This document shows positions 39,503 through 50,033 of a stretch of DNA of 53,918 nucleotides, piece after piece. The DNA comes from Micromonospora arida (GTDB lineage: Bacteria > Actinomycetota > Actinomycetes > Mycobacteriales > Micromonosporaceae). Position numbers and translations under genes: made by a program. A model generated the notes under the pieces. It saw nothing but the letters and a program-made list of their open reading frames with translations. It had not been told where the DNA came from and made no database searches. The stretch is taken from the NCBI RefSeq assembly GCF_003857035.1, contig NZ_QGSY01000134.1, forward strand, positions 1 to 53,918, written 5' to 3'. How positions within the stretch are numbered: position 1 is the first letter of the stretch; every line of letters starts with the position of its first letter.

Positions 39503-39652
39503 GTGGAACATCTGGCCTACCTGGACGCGGGGTCCGGCAGCCTGATCGTGCAGGCGGTCGTCGGTGGGGTGGCTGGCGCCGCGGTCGCCGCAAAACTCTA
39601 CTGGCGACGGCTGGTCGACCGGTTCCGCCGGCAACCCACCGACCAGCGCTGA
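39503..39652 (+). CDS. 49-residue membrane protein of the methyltransferase-sulfatase operon
   Basis: A short gene. AAGGAG at 39491-39496 lies six bases before the GTG at 39503, and the stop is at 39650-39652. The product starts EHLAYLDAGSGSLIVQAVVGG, has one membrane helix (about 14-30) and a basic tail KLYWRRLVDRFRRQ. Tiny proteins with a DPGSGS-like start followed by a helix and YWRR are found beside sulfatase/phosphatase and methyltransferase genes in many bacteria; their role is unknown. The methyltransferase gene starts 17 bases later, so the three are one operon. Confidence 0.72.
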   Translation: MEHLAYLDAGSGSLIVQAVVGGVAGAAVAAKLYWRRLVDRFRRQPTDQR

Positions 39653-39669
39653 GCGGGCCAGCCCCGACG

Positions 39670-41100
39670 ATGGCGATCTCACCCACCGAGGTACGGCCCG
39701 AGCCGGCCTCCTTCCGCGACCCCGCCAACCGGGTCTTCCACGTCGGCGACGAGGTGCTGCGCGGGCTGGACCCCCAGGCCGCCGAGCACTGGCGGGCACT
39801 GACCGGCAGCACGTTCTTCCCGGCGCTCGTCGCCGCGCGCAAGGTATGCGCCACCGAGGACGCCCCGCCCACCCTGCTGCCGGCCGCGACCGGAACGCCG
39901 TGGGCGGCCGTGCTGCGCCACGAGCGCATCCCGTTCGTCTCCCACCCGTACGAGTGGTCGTTCAGCATGCTGCGCGACGCCGCCCTGCTGCACCTGGAGA
40001 TCCTGACCGCCGCGCTCGGCGAGGGTTTCACCACGAAGGACGGGTCGGCGTACAACCTCCAGTGGCGCGGCGCCCAACCGGTCTTCATCGACATCGGCTC
40101 CTTCGAGCCGGTCCGCGACGGCGAAGCCTGGGCCGGCTACCGGCAGTTCTGCCAGACCGTGCTCTACCCGCTGATGCTCACCGCCCACCTGGGCGTCGAC
40201 TTCCAACCGTGGCTGCGCGCCCGGGTCGACGGCATCGAGGCCGACGAGCTGCGCCCGCTCTTCGGCGGGGCCCGCCGGCTGCGCCCCGGCGTGCTGACCC
40301 ACCTGCACCTGCACGGGGCCATGCAGCAACGCAACGCCACCGCCAGCACCACCGAGGTACGCGACCAACTGCGGGCCGCCGGCTTCTCCCGGGAGCTGCT
40401 GCTCGCCACCGTACGCGGCATCGAGAAACTGGTCCGCAAACTGGACCGCCGCCCGCCCGAGAGCCACTGGTCGGACTACCAACGCACCTGCGGCTACTCG
40501 GCCCGCGACCGGGTGGCGAAGGAGCAGTTCGTGGCCGCCGCGGTCGCCGCCGGCACCCGCCCCCGCCTCGTGCTCGACCTCGGTGCCAACGACGGCCGGT
40601 ACTCCCGGCTGGCAGCCGGGCACGCCGACTACGTGGTCGCCGTCGAGCAGGACCCCACGGTCGTCGACGAGTTGTACCGACAGCTGCGCTCCGAGGGGCA
40701 GCGCCGCATCCTGCCGCTGGTGCTCGACCTGGCCGACCCCTCGCCGGGTGGCGGCTGGCGGGGCGTCGAGCGGGCCGGCTTCGCCGAGCGGGCGTCCGCC
40801 GACGTGGTGCTCGCCCTGGCCGTGGTGCACCACCTGGCGATCGGGCGCAACGTACCGCTGCCGGAGGTCATCGACTGGCTGGCCGGGATGACCGCGCCCG
40901 GCGGCGCGGTGGTGGTGGAGTTCGTCCACCCGGAGGACCCGATGGCGACCCGGCTGCTGGCCAACAAGCCCGCCGGTCTGTTCCCGGACTACCGACGCGA
41001 CACCTTCGAGACGTTGCTCGCCGCCCGAGGGCGGATCACCGACCGGCTGGAACTGCCCTCGGGCACCCGCACGCTCTACCGGACGGTGATGGGTGGCTGA
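39670..41100 (+). CDS. Class I SAM-dependent methyltransferase
   Basis: 476 residues. The N-terminal 290 residues are a family-specific domain with YEWSFSMLRDAALLHLEI and GTPWAAVLRHERIPFVSHP, seen in large cell-surface-operon methyltransferases. The C-terminal Rossmann domain starts with LVLDLGANDGRYSRLA (about 300-315) and has VEQDPTVVDELY for SAM binding. The acceptor is unknown; neighbours suggest an envelope polymer or lipid. The ATG is at 39670. The next gene overlaps its stop by 8 bases. Confidence 0.88.
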   Translation: MAISPTEVRPEPASFRDPANRVFHVGDEVLRGLDPQAAEHWRALTGSTFFPALVAARKVCATEDAPPTLLPAATGTPWAAVLRHERIPFVSHPYEWSFSMLRDAALLHLEILTAALGEGFTTKDGSAYNLQWRGAQPVFIDIGSFEPVRDGEAWAGYRQFCQTVLYPLMLTAHLGVDFQPWLRARVDGIEADELRPLFGGARRLRPGVLTHLHLHGAMQQRNATASTTEVRDQLRAAGFSRELLLATVRGIEKLVRKLDRRPPESHWSDYQRTCGYSARDRVAKEQFVAAAVAAGTRPRLVLDLGANDGRYSRLAAGHADYVVAVEQDPTVVDELYRQLRSEGQRRILPLVLDLADPSPGGGWRGVERAGFAERASADVVLALAVVHHLAIGRNVPLPEVIDWLAGMTAPGGAVVVEFVHPEDPMATRLLANKPAGLFPDYRRDTFETLLAARGRITDRLELPSGTRTLYRTVMGG

Positions 41101-43096
41101 ACCGCTGTGGGACAAGGGCTGGCGAGGGGAGCTGGGTCGGCTGCTGGAGATCGTCGCGCTGGTCGGTCTCGTGGTCACCCAGCCACTGCTGGACGTGCTC
41201 GGCCGCAGCCCCGACTTCTTCCTCTTCCACCGCGCCGACCCGGCCCAGATTCTGCTGCTGCTCGCCCTGGTGACGGTGCTCCCCACGGCTGCGGTGGCGC
41301 TGCTCGGCGCGCTCAGCCGACTGGCCGGCCGGACCACCCGCGCCCTCACCCACACCGGGCTGGTCGGGCTGCTGGTCGCCGCCCTCGCCGTGCAGGTCGG
41401 CCGACACGTCACGCCACTTCGGGGCGTACCGCTGCTGCTGGTGGCCGTGCTGGCCGGAGCCGCCGGCGCGGCCGCGCACCGACGGTGGCGGGCGCCGGGC
41501 CGGGTGCTGCGACTGGCCGCCGCCGGGCCGGTGGCCTTCGTGGCGCTCTTCCTGCTCGCCTCGCCCACCTCGGCGGTGGTCCTGCCGCGCGGCGACGGCG
41601 GTGCGGCCGGCACCGCGCAGGGCTCGGCCGTGCACCCGCCGGTGGTCATGCTGATCCTCGACGAGCTGCCACTGGTCAGCCTGCTCGGCGCGGACGGGAA
41701 GATCGACGCCGGGCGGTACCCGCACTTCGCCGAGCTGGCCGGCGGCTCCACCTGGTACCGCAACTCCACCGGGGTCAGCGGGTGGACGCCCAACGCGCTC
41801 CCGGCGATGCTCACCGGCCGCTACCCGGCCAAGCCGGTCGCCCCGCACTACTCGCAGTACCCGGACAACATCTTCACCGCCTTCGGCGGCCTGTACGACA
41901 TCCGCGCCGAGGAGAGCATCACCCGGCTCTGCCCACCCAGCCGCTGCGAGCAGCCGGTCACCCCGGAACAGGGGCTCGGCGTACTGGTCCGGGAGACCGG
42001 CAAGCTGCTCGGCCGGGTCGCCGGGCCGACGGAGAGCGCTGTCGACCCGGAGGACTCCTACCGCGAGCAGACCCGCGCCGAAGCCGGCCTGGACGCCGCC
42101 GAACCGGTGCCGGCCGACCCGAAGTTCCGCTGGGACAGCCTGGACGACAACCAACCGGCCCGGTTCACCAGCTTCCTGGCCGGGCTGAAGCCGACAACCC
42201 GGCCCACCCTGCACTTCCTGCACCTGCTGATGCCGCACTCACCGTGGGCGTACCTGCCGTCCGGGGCGCGCTACGACGCCCCCGAGGACCTGCCCAACGA
42301 CGGCGCCGGGTGGGTCGACCTGGCCCGGCAGCGGCACCTCGCCCAGCTCGGCTACACCGACCGGCTGATCGGCGAGACGTTGCGGACGCTGCGCGCCAAC
42401 GGCCTCTACGACCAGGCCCTCGTCGTGGTGACCGCCGACCACGGGGTCAGCTTCCGCCCCGGCGCGCAGGGCCGAGGCATGGACGCCATCAAAGCCGCCG
42501 CCGGGGAGGTCGCCTGGGTGCCGACGTTCGTCAAGGAACCCCGGCAGCAGGCCGGCCGGGTGGACGACCGCAACTGGGAACACGTCGACCTGCTGCCGAC
42601 CGTGGCCGACGAGGCCGGCGTCCGGTTGCCCTGGCGGGTCGACGGGCGCTCCGCCCGGCAGGCCCCCCGCACCGACGGTACGAAGCACTTCTACGACCGC
42701 CCCGGCGAACCGGTCACCTTCCCCGGTGGCGTGCCCGCACCGCCACCCCTGCCGACACCCCACCCCCTGGTCGGCACCGAGGTACGCGCCGGCCCGGCCG
42801 CCGGCAGCGCCCGGGTCGCCGACCTGGCGGCGTTCACCGCCACGGACCCGGACACCGGCGCCCTCCCGGCACTGGTCTGGGGCGACGTCCCGGACCGGAT
42901 CCCGGACGGCACCCTCCTCGCCGTCGCCGTCAACGGCCGCATCGGGGCCGTCGTCCCGGTGGTGCCGGCCGACCCCGGCGGACGCCGGTTCGCCGCGCTG
43001 CTCGCCGACGACAAGCTGTTCCACGCCGGCACCAACCAGCTCGCCGTCTTCCAGGTCGCGACGGACGGTACGCTGCGACGCCTCAGCCTGTCGTGA
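41093..43096 (+). CDS. Sulfatase-superfamily membrane protein (non-FGly)
   Basis: 667 residues. About four membrane segments in the first 170 residues, then an external alkaline-phosphatase/sulfatase domain (about 183-500): VVMLILDELPLVSLLG, WTPNALPAMLTGRYP, FLHLLMPHSPWAYLPSG and VVVTADHGVSF. In true sulfatases the nucleophile region reads CxPSR; here no Cys is present and Thr is nearby, as in phosphoglycerol or phosphoethanolamine transferases. It is therefore more likely a transferase or hydrolase of phosphate esters on an envelope polymer. The GTG at 41093 overlaps the methyltransferase stop by 8 bases. Confidence 0.88.
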   Translation: MAEPLWDKGWRGELGRLLEIVALVGLVVTQPLLDVLGRSPDFFLFHRADPAQILLLLALVTVLPTAAVALLGALSRLAGRTTRALTHTGLVGLLVAALAVQVGRHVTPLRGVPLLLVAVLAGAAGAAAHRRWRAPGRVLRLAAAGPVAFVALFLLASPTSAVVLPRGDGGAAGTAQGSAVHPPVVMLILDELPLVSLLGADGKIDAGRYPHFAELAGGSTWYRNSTGVSGWTPNALPAMLTGRYPAKPVAPHYSQYPDNIFTAFGGLYDIRAEESITRLCPPSRCEQPVTPEQGLGVLVRETGKLLGRVAGPTESAVDPEDSYREQTRAEAGLDAAEPVPADPKFRWDSLDDNQPARFTSFLAGLKPTTRPTLHFLHLLMPHSPWAYLPSGARYDAPEDLPNDGAGWVDLARQRHLAQLGYTDRLIGETLRTLRANGLYDQALVVVTADHGVSFRPGAQGRGMDAIKAAAGEVAWVPTFVKEPRQQAGRVDDRNWEHVDLLPTVADEAGVRLPWRVDGRSARQAPRTDGTKHFYDRPGEPVTFPGGVPAPPPLPTPHPLVGTEVRAGPAAGSARVADLAAFTATDPDTGALPALVWGDVPDRIPDGTLLAVAVNGRIGAVVPVVPADPGGRRFAALLADDKLFHAGTNQLAVFQVATDGTLRRLSLS

Positions 43097-43224
43097 CCTG
43101 GCTTCCGGGTCGGTCCGGCCCGGCTTCCGGGGTCGTCAGGTCTGGCTTCCCCGGGTCGGTCCGGTCCGGTCCCGGGGTTGGTCCGGCCTGGCTCCCGGGG
43201 TCGGTGCGGTCCGGTCCCGTCTGG
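43097..43224. repeat. Degenerate repeats after the sulfatase-family gene
   Basis: Units like CTGGCTTCCGGGGTCGGTCCGG recur with period near 22 bases or multiples (43097, 43119, 43141, 43188). They lie in the 276-base gap before citrate synthase and do not look coding. They may act as a terminator or be a decaying minisatellite. Confidence 0.6.
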
Positions 43225-43372
43225 CGGGATACCGGGTTTCCCGGCCGCCCGGTCGGGAATCGGGTGACGCATACCTCACCGCCGAACCACGGCGGGCGTT
43301 GTCCCCCGAGCCGCAATTACGGTAGAAGCGAAGGCAATTCAACGTAGATCTGCCGGCGAAGCGAGGAACCAC

Positions 43373-44656
<1,284 letters not shown>

Positions 44657-44675
44657 CCCGCTCCTCGCTACGCCA

Positions 44676-44710
44676 GCAGGCCGTCGACCCCTCCGGGGTC
44701 GGCGGCCTGC
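44676..44710 (+). terminator. Citrate synthase terminator
   Basis: A 16-bp stem (44676-44691 with 44695-44710) with a 3-nt loop starts 20 bases after the stop. It has one U-G wobble and no mismatch in RNA. Confidence 0.8.
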
Positions 44711-44740
44711 CGCGTTTCCGCGCTCCGAGCTGCCCCGTCA

Positions 44741-44829
44741 CGCCCGTGATCGACTCGAGTTCCTTGAAGGCGCGGTGTTCCTCGTGCCAGGACACCCCGA
44801 CTTTCAGAAAGCCGAGTCGATCACGGGCG
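44741..44829. repeat. Dispersed palindromic element, copy A
   Basis: Outer arms 44741-44757 and 44813-44829 are a perfect 17-bp inverted repeat around GTGATCGACTCG. The inner 55 bases form a second, imperfect complementary region. It is related in sequence to copies at 45993-46069 and 46095-46139 and is convergently placed between two genes. Confidence 0.75.
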
Positions 44830-44832
44830 GGG

Positions 44833-44867
44833 TGACGCCGGGGGCAGGCCCCCAGCCTTGGGCGTCA
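44833..44867 (-). terminator. Terminator of the MDMPI-domain gene
   Basis: TGACGCC (44833-44839) and GGCGTCA (44861-44867) enclose an inner hairpin GGGGG/CCCCC (44840-44844 with 44849-44853). It lies 57 bases past the stop codon of the minus-strand gene. Confidence 0.5.
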
Positions 44868-44923
44868 GGAGGCCCCGGGTGGCGGGCCCCGGGCCCCGGG
44901 TGGTCGGCGACCGGGGCGGGCGG

Positions 44924-45568
44924 TCAGAAGGCGGAGATGTTCCGGGATCGCTCGCTGCGACTCAGTGCGCTGATCAGCGCGGACTGGCCGTTACGACGCA
45001 CGGCCAGGCGGACCAGCAGGTCGCGTACGGGGTCGAAGACGTCGGCCGGGAACTCCGGCGTGGGCACGCCGACGCTCACCGCGAGGTCGTCGGAGTGGAC
45101 CACGATCTCCAGCTGACGGGTGAGCAGGAACTCGCTGCGCGGAAGGGCCCAGCCCTGCCAGGGAATCGGCACGATGTCACGGGCGGCACCCCGGGAGAGC
45201 AGGTCGCCGACCTCTTCCAGCGCCTGGGCGGAACGGGCGTGCAGGTCGGCCGGTCCGCGTACGGCGTCGGCCTCGTCGGGGCCGGAGGCGACGGAGTCCT
45301 TGTCCGGGGAACCCTCGGTGACCCAGGCGGCCCGCTCGTAGTGGTTGTCGGCCGACTTCAGGGTGGGCAGATCGCTCGGCGCCGGCAGCAGTTCCGCGGC
45401 ACGGACCGCCTGTCGTCCCAGGTGACACGCCAGCCCACCCACCGACAGGTGTGGCAGGGCGCTCGGGCTCGACCACTGCTCGGTCACCTCGGGGCGTCGG
45501 ATCAGGTCCAGCGCGATCGAGGCGGCGATCGGAAAGCTGGCATCCAGGGCGTCGACAGGACGAGACAT
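44924..45568 (-). CDS. MDMPI N-terminal domain (DinB-like) protein
   Basis: 214 residues. The helical-bundle domain of mycothiol-dependent maleylpyruvate isomerases is recognised from IALDLIRRPEVTEQWSSPSALPHLSVGGLACHLGRQ and from TRQLEIVVHSDDLAVSVGVP, where the second His would bind metal. Such proteins act in mycothiol-dependent isomerisation or transfer; the substrate is unknown. The ATG at 45568 is preferred because CAGAAT lies six bases upstream, a leaderless -10. An open frame continues upstream for 140 codons, but only through tandem repeats. Confidence 0.85.
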   Translation of the reverse strand: MSRPVDALDASFPIAASIALDLIRRPEVTEQWSSPSALPHLSVGGLACHLGRQAVRAAELLPAPSDLPTLKSADNHYERAAWVTEGSPDKDSVASGPDEADAVRGPADLHARSAQALEEVGDLLSRGAARDIVPIPWQGWALPRSEFLLTRQLEIVVHSDDLAVSVGVPTPEFPADVFDPVRDLLVRLAVRRNGQSALISALSRSERSRNISAF

Positions 45569-45623
45569 CCGCACATTCTGACAGCCCCGGCCGACCGGCG
45601 CCGAGCTGCGCGGCCCCGGCCCC

Positions 45624-45866
45624 GACGGCCCGAGACTGGTGCGCCGAGGGCGGGCTGAGCGGCCCTGGCCCGACGGCCCGAGACTGGTGCGCCGAGGGCG
45701 GGCTGAGCGGCCCTGGCCCGACGGCCCGAGACTGGTGCGCCGAGGGCGGGCTGAGAGGCCCTGGCCCGACGGCCCGAGACTGGTGCGCCGAGGGCGGGCT
45801 GAGCGGCCCTGGCCCGACGGCCCGAGACTGGTGCGCCGAGGGCGGGCTGAGCGGCCCCGGCCCGAC
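45624..45866. repeat. 48-bp minisatellite, five copies
   Basis: Five full copies start at 45624, 45672, 45720, 45768 and 45816, followed by a partial one. They differ at one or two bases only. The unit holds GACGGCCCGAGACTGGTGCG and CCGAGGGCGGGCTGAGCGG. A multiple of three, it stays open on both strands (16-residue repeats). It lies in the 589-base gap before the MDMPI-domain gene, upstream of its promoter, and is judged non-coding. Confidence 0.9.
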
Positions 45867-45992
45867 GGCCCCGACATTGAGCGGCGCGGCCGGGCCCAGC
45901 GGCGAGCTACCCGGCCGGCGCCCCGGCGCCTCGCGCCCGGCAGCGTAGCCCGGCGTCCCACCGCTGAGCTGTGCGGTGCGCTCCTCACGTCA

Positions 45993-46069
45993 TGATCGAC
46001 TCGGCTTTCAGGAAGTCGGGGGGTCTCCGGCGCCGGGACACCCCGACTTCAAGAAGGCCGAGTCGATCA
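45993..46069. repeat. Dispersed palindromic element, copy B
   Basis: TGATCGACTCGG (45993-46004) and CCGAGTCGATCA (46058-46069) are perfect arms, and the sequence inside continues to pair almost completely (AGTCGGGG with CCCCGACT). It forms a hairpin of about 77 bases. It is the same family as copy A at 44741. Confidence 0.8.
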
Positions 46070-46139
46070 ACCGCAAGTCGGGTGGTCCGCAGCACCGGGA
46101 TACCCCGACTTCAAGAAGGCCGAGTCGATCAACCGCAAG
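46033..46139. repeat. 45-bp direct repeat (right half of the palindrome duplicated)
   Basis: Positions 46033-46077 and 46095-46139 are 45-base copies that differ at one base. The second copy lacks its own left arm, so it is a half element made by tandem duplication of copy B. Confidence 0.85.
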
Positions 46140-46157
46140 CGGGCCGGACGGCGAGGG

Positions 46158-47597
46158 TCAGCGCAGGCCGGCGGCGGCGAGCAGGTTGCCCTCGGGCAGC
46201 GCCGGGAGGGCCCGACCCTGCGACATCCGCTGCTCGGCGCGCTCGGCGGTGAACGCGGCGTCGTGGTGGATGGCAGCGGCGTAGCTGGCGGCGGTGCGCT
46301 GGGCGATCGCGGCCCAGCCGTACTGGTCGTGGACCATCCGGCGGGCACGGCGGGCCATGACGCGGGAACGGTCAGGGTCCGACAGCAGCGCGTCAACGGC
46401 GTCGGTCAGGCTGTCCGGGTCGTGCGGACGGAAGGTCATCCCGGTGACGCCCGGCTCGATGATCTCGCCGAGGCCACCGGTGGCGGCGACGGCGAGCGGA
46501 GCGCCGGCCGCGGCGCCTTCCAGGGCCACCATGCCGAACGGCTCGTAGATGCTCGGCACCGCGAAGCAGTCGGACGCGGCCATCAGCGCCGGCAGGTCGG
46601 TGCCGCCCAGGAAGCCCGGCATGGTGACCATGCCGCCCAGGCCGCGGCGGTGCACCTCGGCCTCCAACTCGGCGCGGTACGGGCCGTCACCCGCGATCAC
46701 GGCACGCAGCCCGGGGTGCCGCTCGCGCAGCCGGGGGAGCGCGGCGATCAGGTGCTGGACGCCCTTCTCGTACACCAGGCGGCCGGCGAAGGTGACCAGC
46801 GGGCCGTTCCCGGCGAAGCGGGCGCGGGCGGCGGCCACGGCACGCGCGGGCACCCGCCAGCGGCGCGGCTCCACGCCGTTGGCGACCACGTCGACCCGCC
46901 CGGCGGGTACGCCGAACAGCGCGTTCACCTCGTCGCGCATGTACCCGGAGCAGACGATCACCCGGTTGGACTCGCTGCTGAGCCACTGCTCGACGCCGTG
47001 GATGGTGCGGTTCATCTCCTCCGGCAGCCAGCCCTGGTGCCGCCCGGCCTCGGTGGCGTGGATCGTGGTGACCAGCGGGATGTCCAGGTGGTCGCGCAAC
47101 GTCATCGCGGTGTGCGCGACGAGCCAGTCGTGGGCGTGGATGACGTCGTAGGAGCCGGCCTGGGTGGCGCGCAGGGCGGTGCGGGTGAGGGTGTGGTTGA
47201 AGGCCATGGTCCAGGCCAGCAGTGAGCCGGTGGCGAGGGGGAAGGCCACCGGGTCTTCGGGGGCGCGCAGGATGCGCACGCCGTCGGCGTACTCCTCCAG
47301 GGGCGCGCCCTCGGAGTGGCGGGTGACGACGGTGACCTCGTGGCCGGCGGCGGCCAACGCCACCGACAGCGCGTGCACGTGTCGACCGAGACCGCCGACG
47401 AGCACCGGCGGGTACTCCCAGGACAGCATGAGGATGCGGCGGGTCTGCGGGGGCACCCCGGGGCCGGACTGCGCCGGCACGGGCGTGCCGGGCTGCGCGG
47501 TGGGACCGGACTGCGCGGGGGGCCGGGAGGTCACGGTGGGCCGGTGGGCCCGGTCCTTGGTGGCAGCGAGCTGCTCGTCGACCCGCAGGGTCGTCAC
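46158..47597 (-). CDS. GT4 alpha-1,4-glucan glucosyltransferase (Rv3032-like)
   Basis: 479 residues: a Pro/Gln-rich N-terminus (about 1-52), then a GT4 double Rossmann enzyme with ILMLSWEYPPVLVGGLGRHVHALSVALAAAGHEV, VIHAHDWLVAHTAM, TIHATEAGRHQGW and the EPFGMVALEGAAAG (E-x7-E) donor site. These motifs match mycobacterial Rv3032, which builds alpha-1,4-glucan for methylglucose polysaccharide and also supports glycogen, better than Rv1212c (GlgM). The GTG at 47597 follows GGAG at six bases. It is divergent from glgX-treY-treZ, so polymer building and processing lie back to back. Confidence 0.88.
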   Translation of the reverse strand: MTTLRVDEQLAATKDRAHRPTVTSRPPAQSGPTAQPGTPVPAQSGPGVPPQTRRILMLSWEYPPVLVGGLGRHVHALSVALAAAGHEVTVVTRHSEGAPLEEYADGVRILRAPEDPVAFPLATGSLLAWTMAFNHTLTRTALRATQAGSYDVIHAHDWLVAHTAMTLRDHLDIPLVTTIHATEAGRHQGWLPEEMNRTIHGVEQWLSSESNRVIVCSGYMRDEVNALFGVPAGRVDVVANGVEPRRWRVPARAVAAARARFAGNGPLVTFAGRLVYEKGVQHLIAALPRLRERHPGLRAVIAGDGPYRAELEAEVHRRGLGGMVTMPGFLGGTDLPALMAASDCFAVPSIYEPFGMVALEGAAAGAPLAVAATGGLGEIIEPGVTGMTFRPHDPDSLTDAVDALLSDPDRSRVMARRARRMVHDQYGWAAIAQRTAASYAAAIHHDAAFTAERAEQRMSQGRALPALPEGNLLAAAGLR

Positions 47598-47914
47598 ATC
47601 AATCTCCGTCCATGCATGGTGGTACGCGCCGGCGTCAGTGGCGGCGGAGCGAGAGGTGTAAGGGGTGGCCGAGGGCCTGGCGGGCACGCGCGGACGCTTG
47701 TCCCCGATCAAGGAAAGTCCATCGGCCCCAAGAACGCACCTTCAAAAGGGTGATCGTGACGGAGGACACCTGAGGTGCAAAGCGCGCATCAGACAGGTGT
47801 TTTCCGGGCAGCGCCTGGAAGGATGGATTGGTGCGCCTGGGCCGGGGGCACTACCTGCATGCGTGCGGGCAGCGATCGGCCGGTGCGCACATAACCATGG
47901 GTTGAAGGAGCGAG
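47598..47914. other. Divergent promoter gap of the glucan/trehalose genes
   Basis: 317 bases without a gene. It should hold the promoters of the GT4 gene (-) and glgX (+). GCACCTTCAAAAGGGTG (47736-47752) and GAGGTGCAAAGCGC (47773-47786) look like possible operator halves but neither repeats exactly. A GTTT-N14-GGAAGG stretch (47799-47822) only weakly resembles a stress-sigma promoter. No RNA gene or small ORF was convincing. Confidence 0.4.
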
Positions 47915-50032
<2,118 letters not shown>

Positions 50033-50033
50033 C

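Noticed and set aside
41093..43096. True formylglycine sulfatase
   Set aside because: The CxPSR signature is missing; no Cys lies at the nucleophile position.
45624..45866. CRISPR array
   Set aside because: The 48-bp units are contiguous without unique spacers and there are no cas genes.
45569..45988. 140-codon N-terminal extension of the MDMPI-domain protein
   Set aside because: It is made almost wholly of 48-bp repeats and lies upstream of a leaderless -10; the conserved domain starts at the 45568 ATG.
47799..47822. Sigma-B-type promoter before glgX
   Set aside because: GTTT-N14-GGAAGG fits the consensus only loosely and the distance to the start codon is about 90 bases.
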